A program made the translations under genes and the position numbers. DNA of 24,899 bases. Source: JBGPRB01 sp964422155 (GTDB lineage: Bacteria > Chloroflexota > Dehalococcoidia > Dehalococcoidales > RBG-16-60-22). The notes beneath the pieces were generated by a model. It was not told the DNA's origin and did not search any database. It was given only the letters and a program-made list of their open reading frames with translations. Positions 16,799 to 23,415 of the stretch are shown one piece after another (position 1 is the stretch's first letter; each line of letters opens with the position of its first letter). The DNA lies in NCBI GenBank assembly GCA_964422155.1, contig CAYQZZ010000028.1, positions 1 to 24,899 of the forward strand. Direction: 5' to 3'.

Positions 16799-18265
16799 TT
16801 AGAAACACAGTTTGCCCGGATTCATCACCTTGTCAGGGTCCAATATCATCTTAACCTTGTTCAATGCCATCACGGTGGCCGCATCTCTATTCATAATCGT
16901 CTTGGTGATTTCGCCGTAAGGCCTCGAGAAGAATGCCCCTTTGGACATCAAGCTGTTGATTGTGCCGGTGGCGAGTTTCCTGACACGATTGGCTTCCTTG
17001 GGATTTTCCGGGTCATAGAACAGGTTAAATTCGCAGTGAAAGTTGGAGCCCTGGACTATCGGCTGGACGTAAATACCCAGTTCGGGAGCCGGATAACCGG
17101 CTTTATCCGCCGCATCACACATGGTATCGATTAGCCCGCCGACCTTCTGGAAATTGGAGATGAAGAATATATCGTGACAGGCTCCTTTAGCGCGGAGCTT
17201 CCAGTACGGCTCAGCGGACGGGCCCTGGACAGCTTTCAACAATTCAAAAGCCGAGACGCTGCCGACGGAATGGGCAGGCTCCAACCCAACCCGCTGCGCT
17301 ATTTCTTTGATATCCTCTATCTGACTGCTCACTCTTTCTTCCGGCAGATATTCATAGCCGGCTAAATTATAGAAAAGTACCCAGGCAGGTAAGCTATCCT
17401 TAATCTCTTTGTAATCATTCGGCCATTTCTTCGCCATGATAGCGGCCAGGTTGGTATTATTTAAGACGAAGCACTCGTTAGGTATTCTCAGTCGAATCAG
17501 CCAGTGGACCATCTCCATTATTCTATCGAGTTGCGCGGAACCGACCAGGAAGGGTTCTTCAAGCCTGGGGAGTAATTCACATCTCGCTGATGACCAGGTA
17601 ACGATACCCATCGTTCCCTGCGACCCCTGGATAACCCGATACCATGAGGCCGTGGAAGGCCCGGCTGCCTCAACCTGCGCTCCCCCGGCTGCCCACTGGT
17701 CTTCCAGGGAGCCCGGTCCGGCGGCTGCCCCGGTACGGAACATATCACCGGTGCCGAAAATTATTTCAACACAGTTCAGAGGGTCGGCAATATCCCAGTG
17801 GTACTTGGGCATTACTACCGGCTCTCTCTCGAGCATGCTGCTGGTAACCGACTTCGTTTTACGCGGCAGCAATGGCATATTGAGCCTTAGCTTCTCTTTG
17901 GTTACCGCCGGTATCAGTTCACCGAAGGTTACCCCGGGCTCAAACATAGCCACCCGATTCAGCCGGTCGACCTTGATAATCTTTTTCATGTCACTTAAAT
18001 CGACAATTACCGCCCCGCCGGCACCGGGGACAGTATCTCCCCGAAAGTGGGGAGGCCCGGAGCTTACCGGCACCAGCGGCGTAAGGGTCTCCCTGGCGAG
18101 TTTAACTATCTTTTCTACGTCACCAGTGTTTCTTGGTTTGACAATATAGTCCGGTGTGACCGTATTAACGAAACTCATGTCCCTGGCGTATTCGTTCAGC
18201 ACTGCTTGTTTGTGGATTACATTGCCAGCACCGACTATTTTTACCAGCTTCCCTTCTTCAATCAT
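16799..18265 (-). CDS. FAD-binding dehydrogenase, GlcD/D-lactate-dehydrogenase-like
   Basis: A 488-residue flavoprotein. The FAD_binding_4 domain starts with TPDYIVKPRNTGDVEKIVKLA (about residues 37-57), then PVSSGPPHFRGD, where GlcD proteins have a Gly-rich SGGT loop, and VDLSDMKKIIKVD. Further on are IIFGTGDMFRTG and VIQGSQGTMGIVTW, the usual flavin contacts. The C-terminal FAD-oxidase domain ends in ILDPDKVMNPGKLCF, the family's standard close. It probably oxidises a 2-hydroxy acid or related substrate and donates electrons to the Fe-S protein 39 bases downstream. AAAGGGG precedes the ATG at 18265. It is 168 bases below the single cupin, on the same strand, and may share its transcript. 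Confidence 0.88.
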   Translation of the reverse strand: MIEEGKLVKIVGAGNVIHKQAVLNEYARDMSFVNTVTPDYIVKPRNTGDVEKIVKLARETLTPLVPVSSGPPHFRGDTVPGAGGAVIVDLSDMKKIIKVDRLNRVAMFEPGVTFGELIPAVTKEKLRLNMPLLPRKTKSVTSSMLEREPVVMPKYHWDIADPLNCVEIIFGTGDMFRTGAAAGPGSLEDQWAAGGAQVEAAGPSTASWYRVIQGSQGTMGIVTWSSARCELLPRLEEPFLVGSAQLDRIMEMVHWLIRLRIPNECFVLNNTNLAAIMAKKWPNDYKEIKDSLPAWVLFYNLAGYEYLPEERVSSQIEDIKEIAQRVGLEPAHSVGSVSAFELLKAVQGPSAEPYWKLRAKGACHDIFFISNFQKVGGLIDTMCDAADKAGYPAPELGIYVQPIVQGSNFHCEFNLFYDPENPKEANRVRKLATGTINSLMSKGAFFSRPYGEITKTIMNRDAATVMALNKVKMILDPDKVMNPGKLCF

Positions 18266-18433
18266 TTTTATCCCCTTTCACTTTGTAGCCAGATTCAACA
18301 ATCCCCCTCCCCCATGCAACATCAATCAAAGATAATATTTTCTTAATATAAGCTTCCTTTACCTCCTCTCTTAAAGAATTCTTGCATTTCAGTATAAATT
18401 TTTTCTCCTGAGGGAAAAATCCCGTATATTTAA

Positions 18434-18877
18434 TTATTTTTTGGGGAGTTTATTTTTCACCCACTGGAATTCCGGCCTGCCGCTGGCGATTTGTATATCA
18501 AAATGGAAAATAGGTCTCTTCACATTTGTGACTGTCAGCGGACAATGTACCAGCCCCTTAGGTAAGAAGGCTAAGAAGCTTTTAGTAATGACATATTTTT
18601 CGTCATCTATCCATAAAACGGCTTCTGCCCCTAAATCGCTCGGGTCATCCGGATTAGTGCCGATAAATCCTATGACTTCATCATGGGGATGTACATGGGC
18701 TTCATACACACCCGGATTGGGCCCGGCCGAAAGCCAGGCACAATTTACATGGAAAGCCCCTTTTACATCTTCGCCGTTCAACATTAATATTTGATTTAAA
18801 TCGGGGCCACCCTTCTTTTTGGGGAATTGAAGAGGAGCCTTTGTTAAGATGTAATTTGCATATTTTAACTTCGCCAT
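18434..18877 (-). CDS. Single-domain cupin protein
   Basis: A 147-residue cupin. Motif 1 is HVHPHDEVIGFIG with metal ligands H61, H63 and E67. Motif 2 is PKGLVHCPL with H111. These give the usual 3-His/1-Glu site. Between them is NPDDPSDLGAEAVLWI, a segment shared with the two bicupins at 19737 and 20712, which shows that the three genes are paralogues. The N-terminus MAKLKYANYI also matches their MAKxKYGHxI starts. CAGGAGGG precedes the ATG at 18877. The reaction is unknown; cupins of this build include dioxygenases, isomerases and non-enzymatic binders. The closeness to FAD and Fe-S genes suggests a role in the same catabolic route. Confidence 0.82.
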   Translation of the reverse strand: MAKLKYANYILTKAPLQFPKKKGGPDLNQILMLNGEDVKGAFHVNCAWLSAGPNPGVYEAHVHPHDEVIGFIGTNPDDPSDLGAEAVLWIDDEKYVITKSFLAFLPKGLVHCPLTVTNVKRPIFHFDIQIASGRPEFQWVKNKLPKK

Positions 18878-18988
18878 TTTCGATTGCCCTCCTGTTTAAG
18901 GTAAGCGTAGGATAATCAGGGAACTCGCAGCGCGGGAGATGGAATGGCCTGGTTTCTTATCTGTTTCTGAAATATTGTTCCGTATATA

Positions 18989-19002
18989 TGAACATATGTT
19001 CG
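18989..19002. promoter_or_regulatory. LexA-box-like or TetR-like palindrome
   Basis: A perfect 12-base palindrome GAACATATGTTC (18990-19001) inside TGAACATATGTTCG. This matches the Gram-positive LexA box CGAAC-N4-GTTCG at 13 of 14 positions, and also suits a TetR-family operator. It lies just downstream of the predicted start of the cupin transcript, a position for repression. Confidence 0.45.
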
Positions 19003-19017
19003 TAATATGCATGTTTT

Positions 19018-19026
19018 ATTATATCA
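19018..19026 (-). promoter_or_regulatory. Extended -10 promoter of the single-cupin gene
   Basis: On the minus strand TGATATAAT is a perfect extended -10 element (TGnTATAAT). Transcription would start near 19011 and run through the palindrome at 19002-18989 to the cupin ATG at 18877. A TTGACA just upstream is only 8 bases from the -10 box, so it cannot act as the matching -35. Confidence 0.45.
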
Positions 19027-19070
19027 CGACCTGTCAAGATACTTTAAGATGAGATTTTATCATTATCCAT

Positions 19071-19334
19071 ATGATTTACTCAACCTGCACCACTTTTGCC
19101 AGGTCACCTGAACTCACGGAGGCGATGAACGCAGCGTTCGCCGAACCCGACCCGGTTAAACAGAAAGCCCTCTATCAAACGGTTAACCGGATGCTCATGG
19201 AAAATGCCATAGTAATTCCATTATGGTATGACAAGGCTATGTGGACCATAAGTAAGAGTGTTCATGGTGCTGATATAGCTGGCTGGACTGACCCCGCCGG
19301 GGGCGGCTTTGGTAAGGCCTGGTTAGACAAATAG
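19071..19334 (+). pseudogene. C-terminal remnant of an oligopeptide-type ABC substrate-binding protein
   Basis: The 87-residue frame matches the extreme C-terminus of SBP_bac_5 (DppA/OppA-type) proteins. It has SPELTEAMNAAFAEPDP, then KALYQTVNRMLMENAIVIPLWY and a closing GFGKAWLDK. Full proteins are 500-600 residues, and nothing of the first 450 or so is upstream, where there is instead a promoter region for the opposite strand. It is therefore a decayed fragment and lies between two minus-strand cupin genes, evidence of past rearrangement. No ribosome binding site is seen before the ATG. Confidence 0.65.
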
Positions 19335-19355
19335 GGTTAGGAGATTGTTTAGAAT

Positions 19356-19462
19356 GTCATTCTCGGGCTTCAGCCTGAAGGCTTGACCCGAGAATCCAAA
19401 CCACCCTTACCTCTCTGGATTCCAGCCGGAATTTACCCCGATTTCATCGGGGCGGGAATGAC
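19356..19462. repeat. 107-bp palindromic intergenic repeat (MITE/REP-like)
   Basis: The ends are GTCATTCTCG and CGGGAATGAC, inverted repeats with one mismatch in ten. Inside are two hairpins: ATTCTCGGG with CCCGAGAAT plus CTTCAG-C-CTGAAG, and CCCCGAT-TTC-ATCGGGG. TGGATTC sits in the centre. This GTCATTCCCG...CGGGAATGAC form recurs between genes in many bacteria and resembles the neisserial dRS3 type. It follows the broken binding-protein fragment directly. Confidence 0.65.
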
Positions 19463-19500
19463 GGGGAAATATTACTAAAACTCCCGCTAGCCAGTGGTAG

Positions 19501-19710
19501 CATAGTAGTGCCGGTCAATCGTGGCACGGTATCGTTTGGCCGGCACTATTTATTTNNNNNNNNNNNNNNNNNNNNNNNNNNNNNNNNNNNNNNNNNNNNN
19601 NNNNNNNNNNNNNNNNNNNNNNNNNNNNNNNNNNNNNNNNNNNNNNNNNNNNNNNCATAGTAGTGCCGGTCAATCGTGGCACGGTATCGTTTGGCCGGCA
19701 CTATTTATTT
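19501..19710. other. Scaffold gap with duplicated 55-base hairpin ends
   Basis: 100 N at 19556-19655 lie between two identical 55-base copies (19501-19555 and 19656-19710). Each copy contains a 12-base-pair hairpin (19507-19518 with 19536-19547, one G-T pair) followed by ATTTATTT, terminator-like on the plus strand. As in the first gap, the contigs overlap and only one copy is likely to exist. Confidence 0.85.
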
Positions 19711-19736
19711 TAATTGAAGGAAGATGCGTCAACTCT

Positions 19737-20633
19737 CTAAGTCTTTTTCTCCCCGAGCCACGTCGTTTGATGCTCGTTGGCCAGACAGATGGCGCTAAAA
19801 CTATATGGTTTGTCAACTCTCCTGGTTATCAGCGGACAATGCACCAGTCCTTTAGGGGCAACGACTACCGTGGGGGTGTTAAAGACATGTATTTCCTGTT
19901 CCTTGCCCATCGCTATTTCGATTTCCGCCCCTAAATAGTCCGGATTATCAGGGTCCATCCCTACAAAGACCAGGGCTTCATCATTTGGATGTACATGCGG
20001 GTCCTGTTCATGCCATTTGCCGAGTCCCGTGTGAAACGCCCAGGTAAAATTCAGATTGAATCCTTTGGTATTTTTACCACTCCAAAAGGCGATAAAGTCG
20101 GCATTTCCTCCAGCTTTACGCTGCATGTCGCGTAATTCCATCTTATTTACCATTTGCCCGTATTTTACTTGCTTTTGGGGTGTTTTGCTTCTCTTGGTCA
20201 ACTCTGTAGTCCTGTCTTCGCCGTCAAGAGAAATGGCCAGAAAACCAAAAGGTTTATCGACCTTTTTGGTTACCAGAGGAAGGTGGGGGAATCCTCCGGG
20301 GACAACGACGACGGTGGGAGCGCTAATGACGTGTTTTTCTCCTTCCTCACCGAGCGCTATTTCAACTTCCGCCCCCAGAGTGTTTGGATTATCATAGTCG
20401 AGGCCGGTAAAAATCAGACATTCACCGGAAGGATGGACATGTCCGCTGCTTCCTCCGATATTCCAGGCACCGACTTTGTGGTGATATCCCCACACAAAAC
20501 TTAGATTCAGACCCTCCAGGTCCGCTCCCTTCGGCCAGGTGATATATTCAGCCTTTCCTTTCCCCTGGGTTTTACCGGGTAACTCATTATAAACCAGCTT
20601 CTTGATAAAATGTCCGTACTTTTTCTTAGCCAC
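19737..20633 (-). CDS. Bicupin protein (two canonical cupin domains)
   Basis: A 298-residue protein of two similar cupin domains. Domain 1 has HVHPSGE (H65, H67, E71) and PGGFPHLPL (H117). Domain 2 has HVHPNDE (H213, H215, E219) and PKGLVHCPL (H265). Both carry the complete 3-His/1-Glu set and the family's LGAExEIAxG and PTVVV segments, so two metal sites are expected. I chose the GTG at 20633 because AAAGGAG lies 10 bases upstream and the protein then begins MAKKKYGHFIKKL, like its neighbour's MAKTKYGHLIKSF. An upstream ATG at 20684 would add 17 unrelated residues. It lies 78 bases below the other bicupin on the same strand. Function unknown. Confidence 0.85.
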   Translation of the reverse strand: MAKKKYGHFIKKLVYNELPGKTQGKGKAEYITWPKGADLEGLNLSFVWGYHHKVGAWNIGGSSGHVHPSGECLIFTGLDYDNPNTLGAEVEIALGEEGEKHVISAPTVVVVPGGFPHLPLVTKKVDKPFGFLAISLDGEDRTTELTKRSKTPQKQVKYGQMVNKMELRDMQRKAGGNADFIAFWSGKNTKGFNLNFTWAFHTGLGKWHEQDPHVHPNDEALVFVGMDPDNPDYLGAEIEIAMGKEQEIHVFNTPTVVVAPKGLVHCPLITRRVDKPYSFSAICLANEHQTTWLGEKKT

Positions 20634-20711
20634 TTGCTTTATTCTCCTTTGCTGTTCGGTACTCTCCCGATACACCCTAGACATGTAAGCTCAATAGTAA
20701 CGGCGATATGA

Positions 20712-21617
20712 TTATTTTACGTACCCGCTGGGACCTTTTCCGCCGTGACCCCACGGGCGAAGAACCGCAAATATCCAGGGTTTATCCTGTTTATTAACGA
20801 TGAGTGGACAATGAGCAACCCCTTTGGGTTGTATAGCTACCGACGGCTTGGTAATGACGTGCTTTTCCATTTCCTTGCCCATGTACATTTCACACTCGGC
20901 GCCCAAATCACTGAGGTCATCAGGGTCAGAGCCCATAAAAAGCAGGAACTCGGTATAAGGATGAACATGCGGTTTATCGGGTACCGGACCGAACCTGTAT
21001 GGCGCTTTGTTCATGCTTTCGTAGGACATATGAAACTCAAAATCCTTGCCGTGTATTTCCGTGATGGCTCCATCGTGTGTATCCTGATTAAGCGGGCCGT
21101 AATGCCAGGGTCCGTTCCGCGTAAAAGCCAGGTGCTGGATATTTTGCACGTACTTGGCGCGCATGAAATCAGCCTGTTTAGGCGGCTTGTTGTCCAGAGG
21201 CACCGGGGTCGCCGTCAATTCCGGCGCCATTGAAATCGTCATAAAGATGAACCTGTCATCCATTCTCCCGATGGTGGCTGGAAAATGTGGCATACCCCTG
21301 GGAACAGCGACCGCCGTCGAAGTGGTGACCATGTGCATTTCTTTTTCCTTGCCCATACATAACTCGACTTCGGCTCCCAGATAACCCTCATCATACGTGT
21401 CCAGCCCCATCCAGACCATGACCTGGTCAAAATCATGCACCTCCGCACCATAGGGTGCCTGTCCCATTTTACCGCCCGCCCAGTATGCCCCGTATTGCAC
21501 ATTGATGTCGTACCCGAGAAATTCTCCGTTCATCTCGGTTCCCTGTCGACACAAGCCCGGTCCATAATCTTTGAAGGAAAAGCTTTTTATCAGATGCCCG
21601 TATTTTGTTTTAGCCAT
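20712..21617 (-). CDS. Bicupin protein with one altered metal site
   Basis: A 301-residue two-domain cupin, paralogue of the next gene. Domain 2 is canonical: HVHPYTE (H217, H219, E223) and PKGVAHCPL (H269). In domain 1 the same motif reads EVHDFDQ, so the first His is Glu (59) and the Glu is Gln (65), while H61 and H111 in PRGMPHFP remain. That site may bind metal differently or not at all. A 20-residue linker rich in Pro and Lys follows domain 1, and domain 2 has a longer lead-in. The ATG at 21617 is preceded by AAAAGGGGG. A good promoter lies 30-60 bases upstream, making this the first gene of the minus-strand cupin cluster. Confidence 0.85.
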   Translation of the reverse strand: MAKTKYGHLIKSFSFKDYGPGLCRQGTEMNGEFLGYDINVQYGAYWAGGKMGQAPYGAEVHDFDQVMVWMGLDTYDEGYLGAEVELCMGKEKEMHMVTTSTAVAVPRGMPHFPATIGRMDDRFIFMTISMAPELTATPVPLDNKPPKQADFMRAKYVQNIQHLAFTRNGPWHYGPLNQDTHDGAITEIHGKDFEFHMSYESMNKAPYRFGPVPDKPHVHPYTEFLLFMGSDPDDLSDLGAECEMYMGKEMEKHVITKPSVAIQPKGVAHCPLIVNKQDKPWIFAVLRPWGHGGKGPSGYVK

Positions 21618-21649
21618 TTTTTAAATCCCCCTTTTATCCATGCTGAAAA

Positions 21650-21678
21650 AGTATAACTTTTCAACCAGATATTTGCAA
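21650..21678 (-). promoter_or_regulatory. Promoter of the cupin cluster
   Basis: On the minus strand TTGCAA (21678-21673) is followed by exactly 17 bases and TATACT (21655-21650). Transcription would start near 21643 and give a leader of about 26 bases. Confidence 0.55.
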
Positions 21679-21700
21679 CGTCCGTCATTTCTGACGTTGC
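21675..21700. promoter_or_regulatory. 8-base inverted repeat overlapping the cupin -35 box
   Basis: GCAACGTC (21675-21682) and GACGTTGC (21693-21700) are perfect arms 10 bases apart. The left arm overlaps the -35 element of the cupin promoter and the right arm faces the divergent methyltransferase gene, so a bound regulator could control both. Confidence 0.4.
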
Positions 21701-21762
21701 GGACTCGGTCACTGTACAGAATATGTTGTGTTGCGGAACGGCGTCACTTAAAATAAAAGGAG

Positions 21763-22431
21763 ATGATGGACAACAAGACTCAAAAAGCCGCCGAAAATTT
21801 TATAACGAATCTCACCGGGGCTAACGCTACGGAGTTCCGGGAATATGTCGCGGAAATCACGCAGAACCGGGAGTTCCATGATGGCATCGAGGAGAAACGG
21901 AGCACCCACGGGAGAAGACGGGACTCCTACTGGCAATACGGCATAAGTCCAGCACTTGGCGTGATGCTTTATGCCGTTTGTCGGAGACAAAAACCCGATA
22001 TCGTCGTGGAAACCGGCGTGGCCAGCGGCGTGTCATCATCACATATTCTGTGCGCTCTGGAGAAGAATAAACATGGCCAGCTTTACTCTATCGACCTGCC
22101 ATCGGGGCGGGGAAGCCGGAGCGGCTGGATGATTCCCGATTATTTAAGGCACAGGTGGGATTTGACTAAAGGCAGGAGCTCCGAAACCCTGGAGCCGCTC
22201 CTGAGGAAGGTAGCGGCGATTGATATTTTCCTGCATGACAGCGACCATTCCTATCAGAATATGATGTGGGAATTCGAGACGGCCTGGGCATATTTGAAAG
22301 CCGGGGGTCTACTGCTTTCCCACAATATCAACTATAACGATGTCTTCTCCGACTTCTGCCGGGACAATGGCTGCAAGGGCTATACGCTGGGGGATATGGG
22401 CGGGATAGTGAAGGTAAAATCACTGAGGTGA
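21763..22431 (+). CDS. Class I SAM-dependent methyltransferase (Methyltransf_24 type)
   Basis: A 222-residue methyltransferase. Motif I reads VVETGVASGVSSSHIL (about residues 85-100), followed by the acidic end of strand 2 in LYSIDLP. After a GRS segment comes IDIFLHDSDHSYQNMMWEFE, the HDSDHSY motif typical of Methyltransf_24 and cephalosporin-hydroxylase-like enzymes. LKAGGLLLSHNI closes the sheet. The substrate is unknown, and it lacks the NPPY/PCQ motifs of DNA methylases. AAAAGGAG abuts the first ATG at 21763. A second ATG at 21766 gives slightly better spacing, so the start is uncertain by one codon. It is divergent from the cupin cluster across a 145-base region. Confidence 0.8.
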   Translation: MMDNKTQKAAENFITNLTGANATEFREYVAEITQNREFHDGIEEKRSTHGRRRDSYWQYGISPALGVMLYAVCRRQKPDIVVETGVASGVSSSHILCALEKNKHGQLYSIDLPSGRGSRSGWMIPDYLRHRWDLTKGRSSETLEPLLRKVAAIDIFLHDSDHSYQNMMWEFETAWAYLKAGGLLLSHNINYNDVFSDFCRDNGCKGYTLGDMGGIVKVKSLR

Positions 22432-22508
22432 ACGAAGGGAAAAAGGAGGGGTGGGGATGTATGTACTGCTCTCCCTAATAGCAAAAAATGGAAAATCTAT
22501 GAGAAGTA

Positions 22509-22537
22509 TTGACATTATATAACTTCTATGTTATATT
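22509..22537 (+). promoter_or_regulatory. Strong promoter of the toxin-antitoxin operon
   Basis: Perfect TTGACA (22509-22514), 17 bases, then TATATT (22532-22537). This is one of the best promoters in the window and leads into a GGAGG at 22560-22564. Confidence 0.7.
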
Positions 22538-22555
22538 ATGACATATAAGTTATAT
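22517..22555. promoter_or_regulatory. Paired palindromes, probable autoregulatory operators
   Basis: Palindrome 1 is ATATAAC (22517-22523) and GTTATAT (22530-22536), overlapping spacer and -10 box. Palindrome 2 is ATATAA-G-TTATAT (22543-22555), just past the start of transcription. Both share the TATAAC/GTTATA-like core, as expected for two sites bound by the HigA-type antitoxin. Confidence 0.5.
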
Positions 22556-22570
22556 ATTCGGAGGTGTAAA

Positions 22571-22579
22571 ATGAAATGA
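22571..22579 (+). other. Two-codon minimal ORF overlapping the toxin start
   Basis: ATGAAATGA (Met-Lys-stop) begins 6 bases after GGAGG, the better spacing, and its stop overlaps the toxin ATG at 22576 as ATGA. Ribosomes may start here and restart at the toxin, which would hold toxin synthesis down. The alternative is direct initiation at 22576, 11 bases from the GGAGG. Confidence 0.35.
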
Positions 22580-22920
22580 GTGATGATAAGTGGAACGCAG
22601 TATACTATGAAACCATGGACGGCGAATCAGTAGTGGAGAATGAGATGAAGGATTTCGGGGCGAAATCCTTTGCCCGCATCCTTAGAACAGTTGAACTACT
22701 TGAGGAATTTGGCATTGGGCTTGATGAAGATTACGTTGAACAGGTCGAAGGTAAAATTTGGGAGTTGCGTATCAGCCGGTATAGAGTATTATACTTCGCG
22801 TTCCACGGCAAGCAATTTGTGCTCTTACGCGCTTTTATGAAGAAGACGAGAAAAACTCCCCGAAAAGAAATCAAAATCGCTCAAAAGAGAATGGATGACT
22901 ATGTAAGCAGATATAGATAA
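22576..22920 (+). CDS. higB: HigB/RelE-superfamily toxin (Gp49-like)
   Basis: A 114-residue toxin of the phage-derived Gp49/HigB family (PF05973 type), a ribosome-dependent mRNA endonuclease in characterised members. Family marks are KIWELRISRYRVLYFAFHG (about residues 58-76), VLLRAFMKKTRKTPRKEI, and a final helix AQKRMDDYVSRYR. The Arg residues in ISRYR and the Lys-rich KKTRKTP loop are the likely RNA-contacting groups. The toxin gene comes first and the HTH antitoxin follows 73 bases later, the higBA order. The region is clearly more AT-rich than the catabolic genes around it, which fits horizontal arrival. Confidence 0.85.
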   Translation: MSDDKWNAVYYETMDGESVVENEMKDFGAKSFARILRTVELLEEFGIGLDEDYVEQVEGKIWELRISRYRVLYFAFHGKQFVLLRAFMKKTRKTPRKEIKIAQKRMDDYVSRYR

Positions 22921-22993
22921 CTGAGTAAGTTTTTATTATATATGAGGAAGGTGGGGGTGGAAATCCGATTTAGGAAGGAAAAGGAGAGAGAAA

Positions 22994-23317
22994 ATGGTTG
23001 CCAAAACCCATAAGGAGGTCCTGGAGAAGGCACTTGCCGACGAGGAAATACGCCGGGAATACGAAGCATTAAAACCGGAATTTGAACTCCGGCGCGCACT
23101 TATATACTTGCGTAAGAGCCTGAATATGACACAGCAGGAACTTGCGGAAATGGTGAATACGAAGCAGGAGTATATATCACGTATCGAGCATGGTAATGTC
23201 GAACTATCCGTGCCGTATCTTGCCAAGTTAGTCCAGGCTCTTGGCGCCGACATGGAAATCATATTAAAACCTAAAGATGGGGGAGAACCGATAATAACTC
23301 GTGTAGGAGTTAAATAA
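22994..23317 (+). CDS. higA: HigA-like antitoxin, XRE-family HTH
   Basis: A 107-residue antitoxin. The N-terminal third is a charged helix region (KTHKEVLEKALADEEIRREYEALKPEF is the stretch, residues 4-30) that probably contacts the toxin. The HTH follows as LRKSLNMTQQELAEMVNTKQ and EYISRIEHG (residues 39-67), a standard XRE fold. A short beta-like tail ends GADMEIILKP. AAAGGAG sits 7 bases before the ATG at 22994. It would neutralise the upstream toxin and repress the operon through the palindromes at 22517-22555. Confidence 0.88.
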   Translation: MVAKTHKEVLEKALADEEIRREYEALKPEFELRRALIYLRKSLNMTQQELAEMVNTKQEYISRIEHGNVELSVPYLAKLVQALGADMEIILKPKDGGEPIITRVGVK

Positions 23318-23320
23318 AAA

Positions 23321-23404
23321 ATGAACGAAAAAGAAATGGTTGAGGTGAATGAGGCAATAAAGGCGAGTGTTGGGGGTCTAATAATAGAGACTATATTTTA
23401 TTAG
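23321..23404 (+). CDS. Possible 27-residue small ORF after the antitoxin
   Basis: ATG at 23321, three bases after the antitoxin stop, opens 27 codons (starting MNEKEMVEV) and ends just before the nuclease gene. The spacing would allow translational coupling, but the length is within chance and I recognise no family. Confidence 0.2.
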   Translation: MNEKEMVEVNEAIKASVGGLIIETIFY

Positions 23405-23415
23405 AAGTATTGAAA

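Noticed and set aside
17436..18149. 237-residue plus-strand frame opposite the GlcD-like gene
   Set aside because: Antisense shadow of a conserved flavoprotein.
18266..18433. Stop-free minus-strand frame of about 50 codons between the cupin and GlcD-like genes
   Set aside because: It has no start codon with a binding site, and an open run of this length is expected by chance in such AT-rich sequence.
20634..20684. 17-residue N-terminal extension of the second bicupin
   Set aside because: The GTG at 20633 has a good AAAGGAG and aligns with the paralogue's start, whereas the extension has neither.
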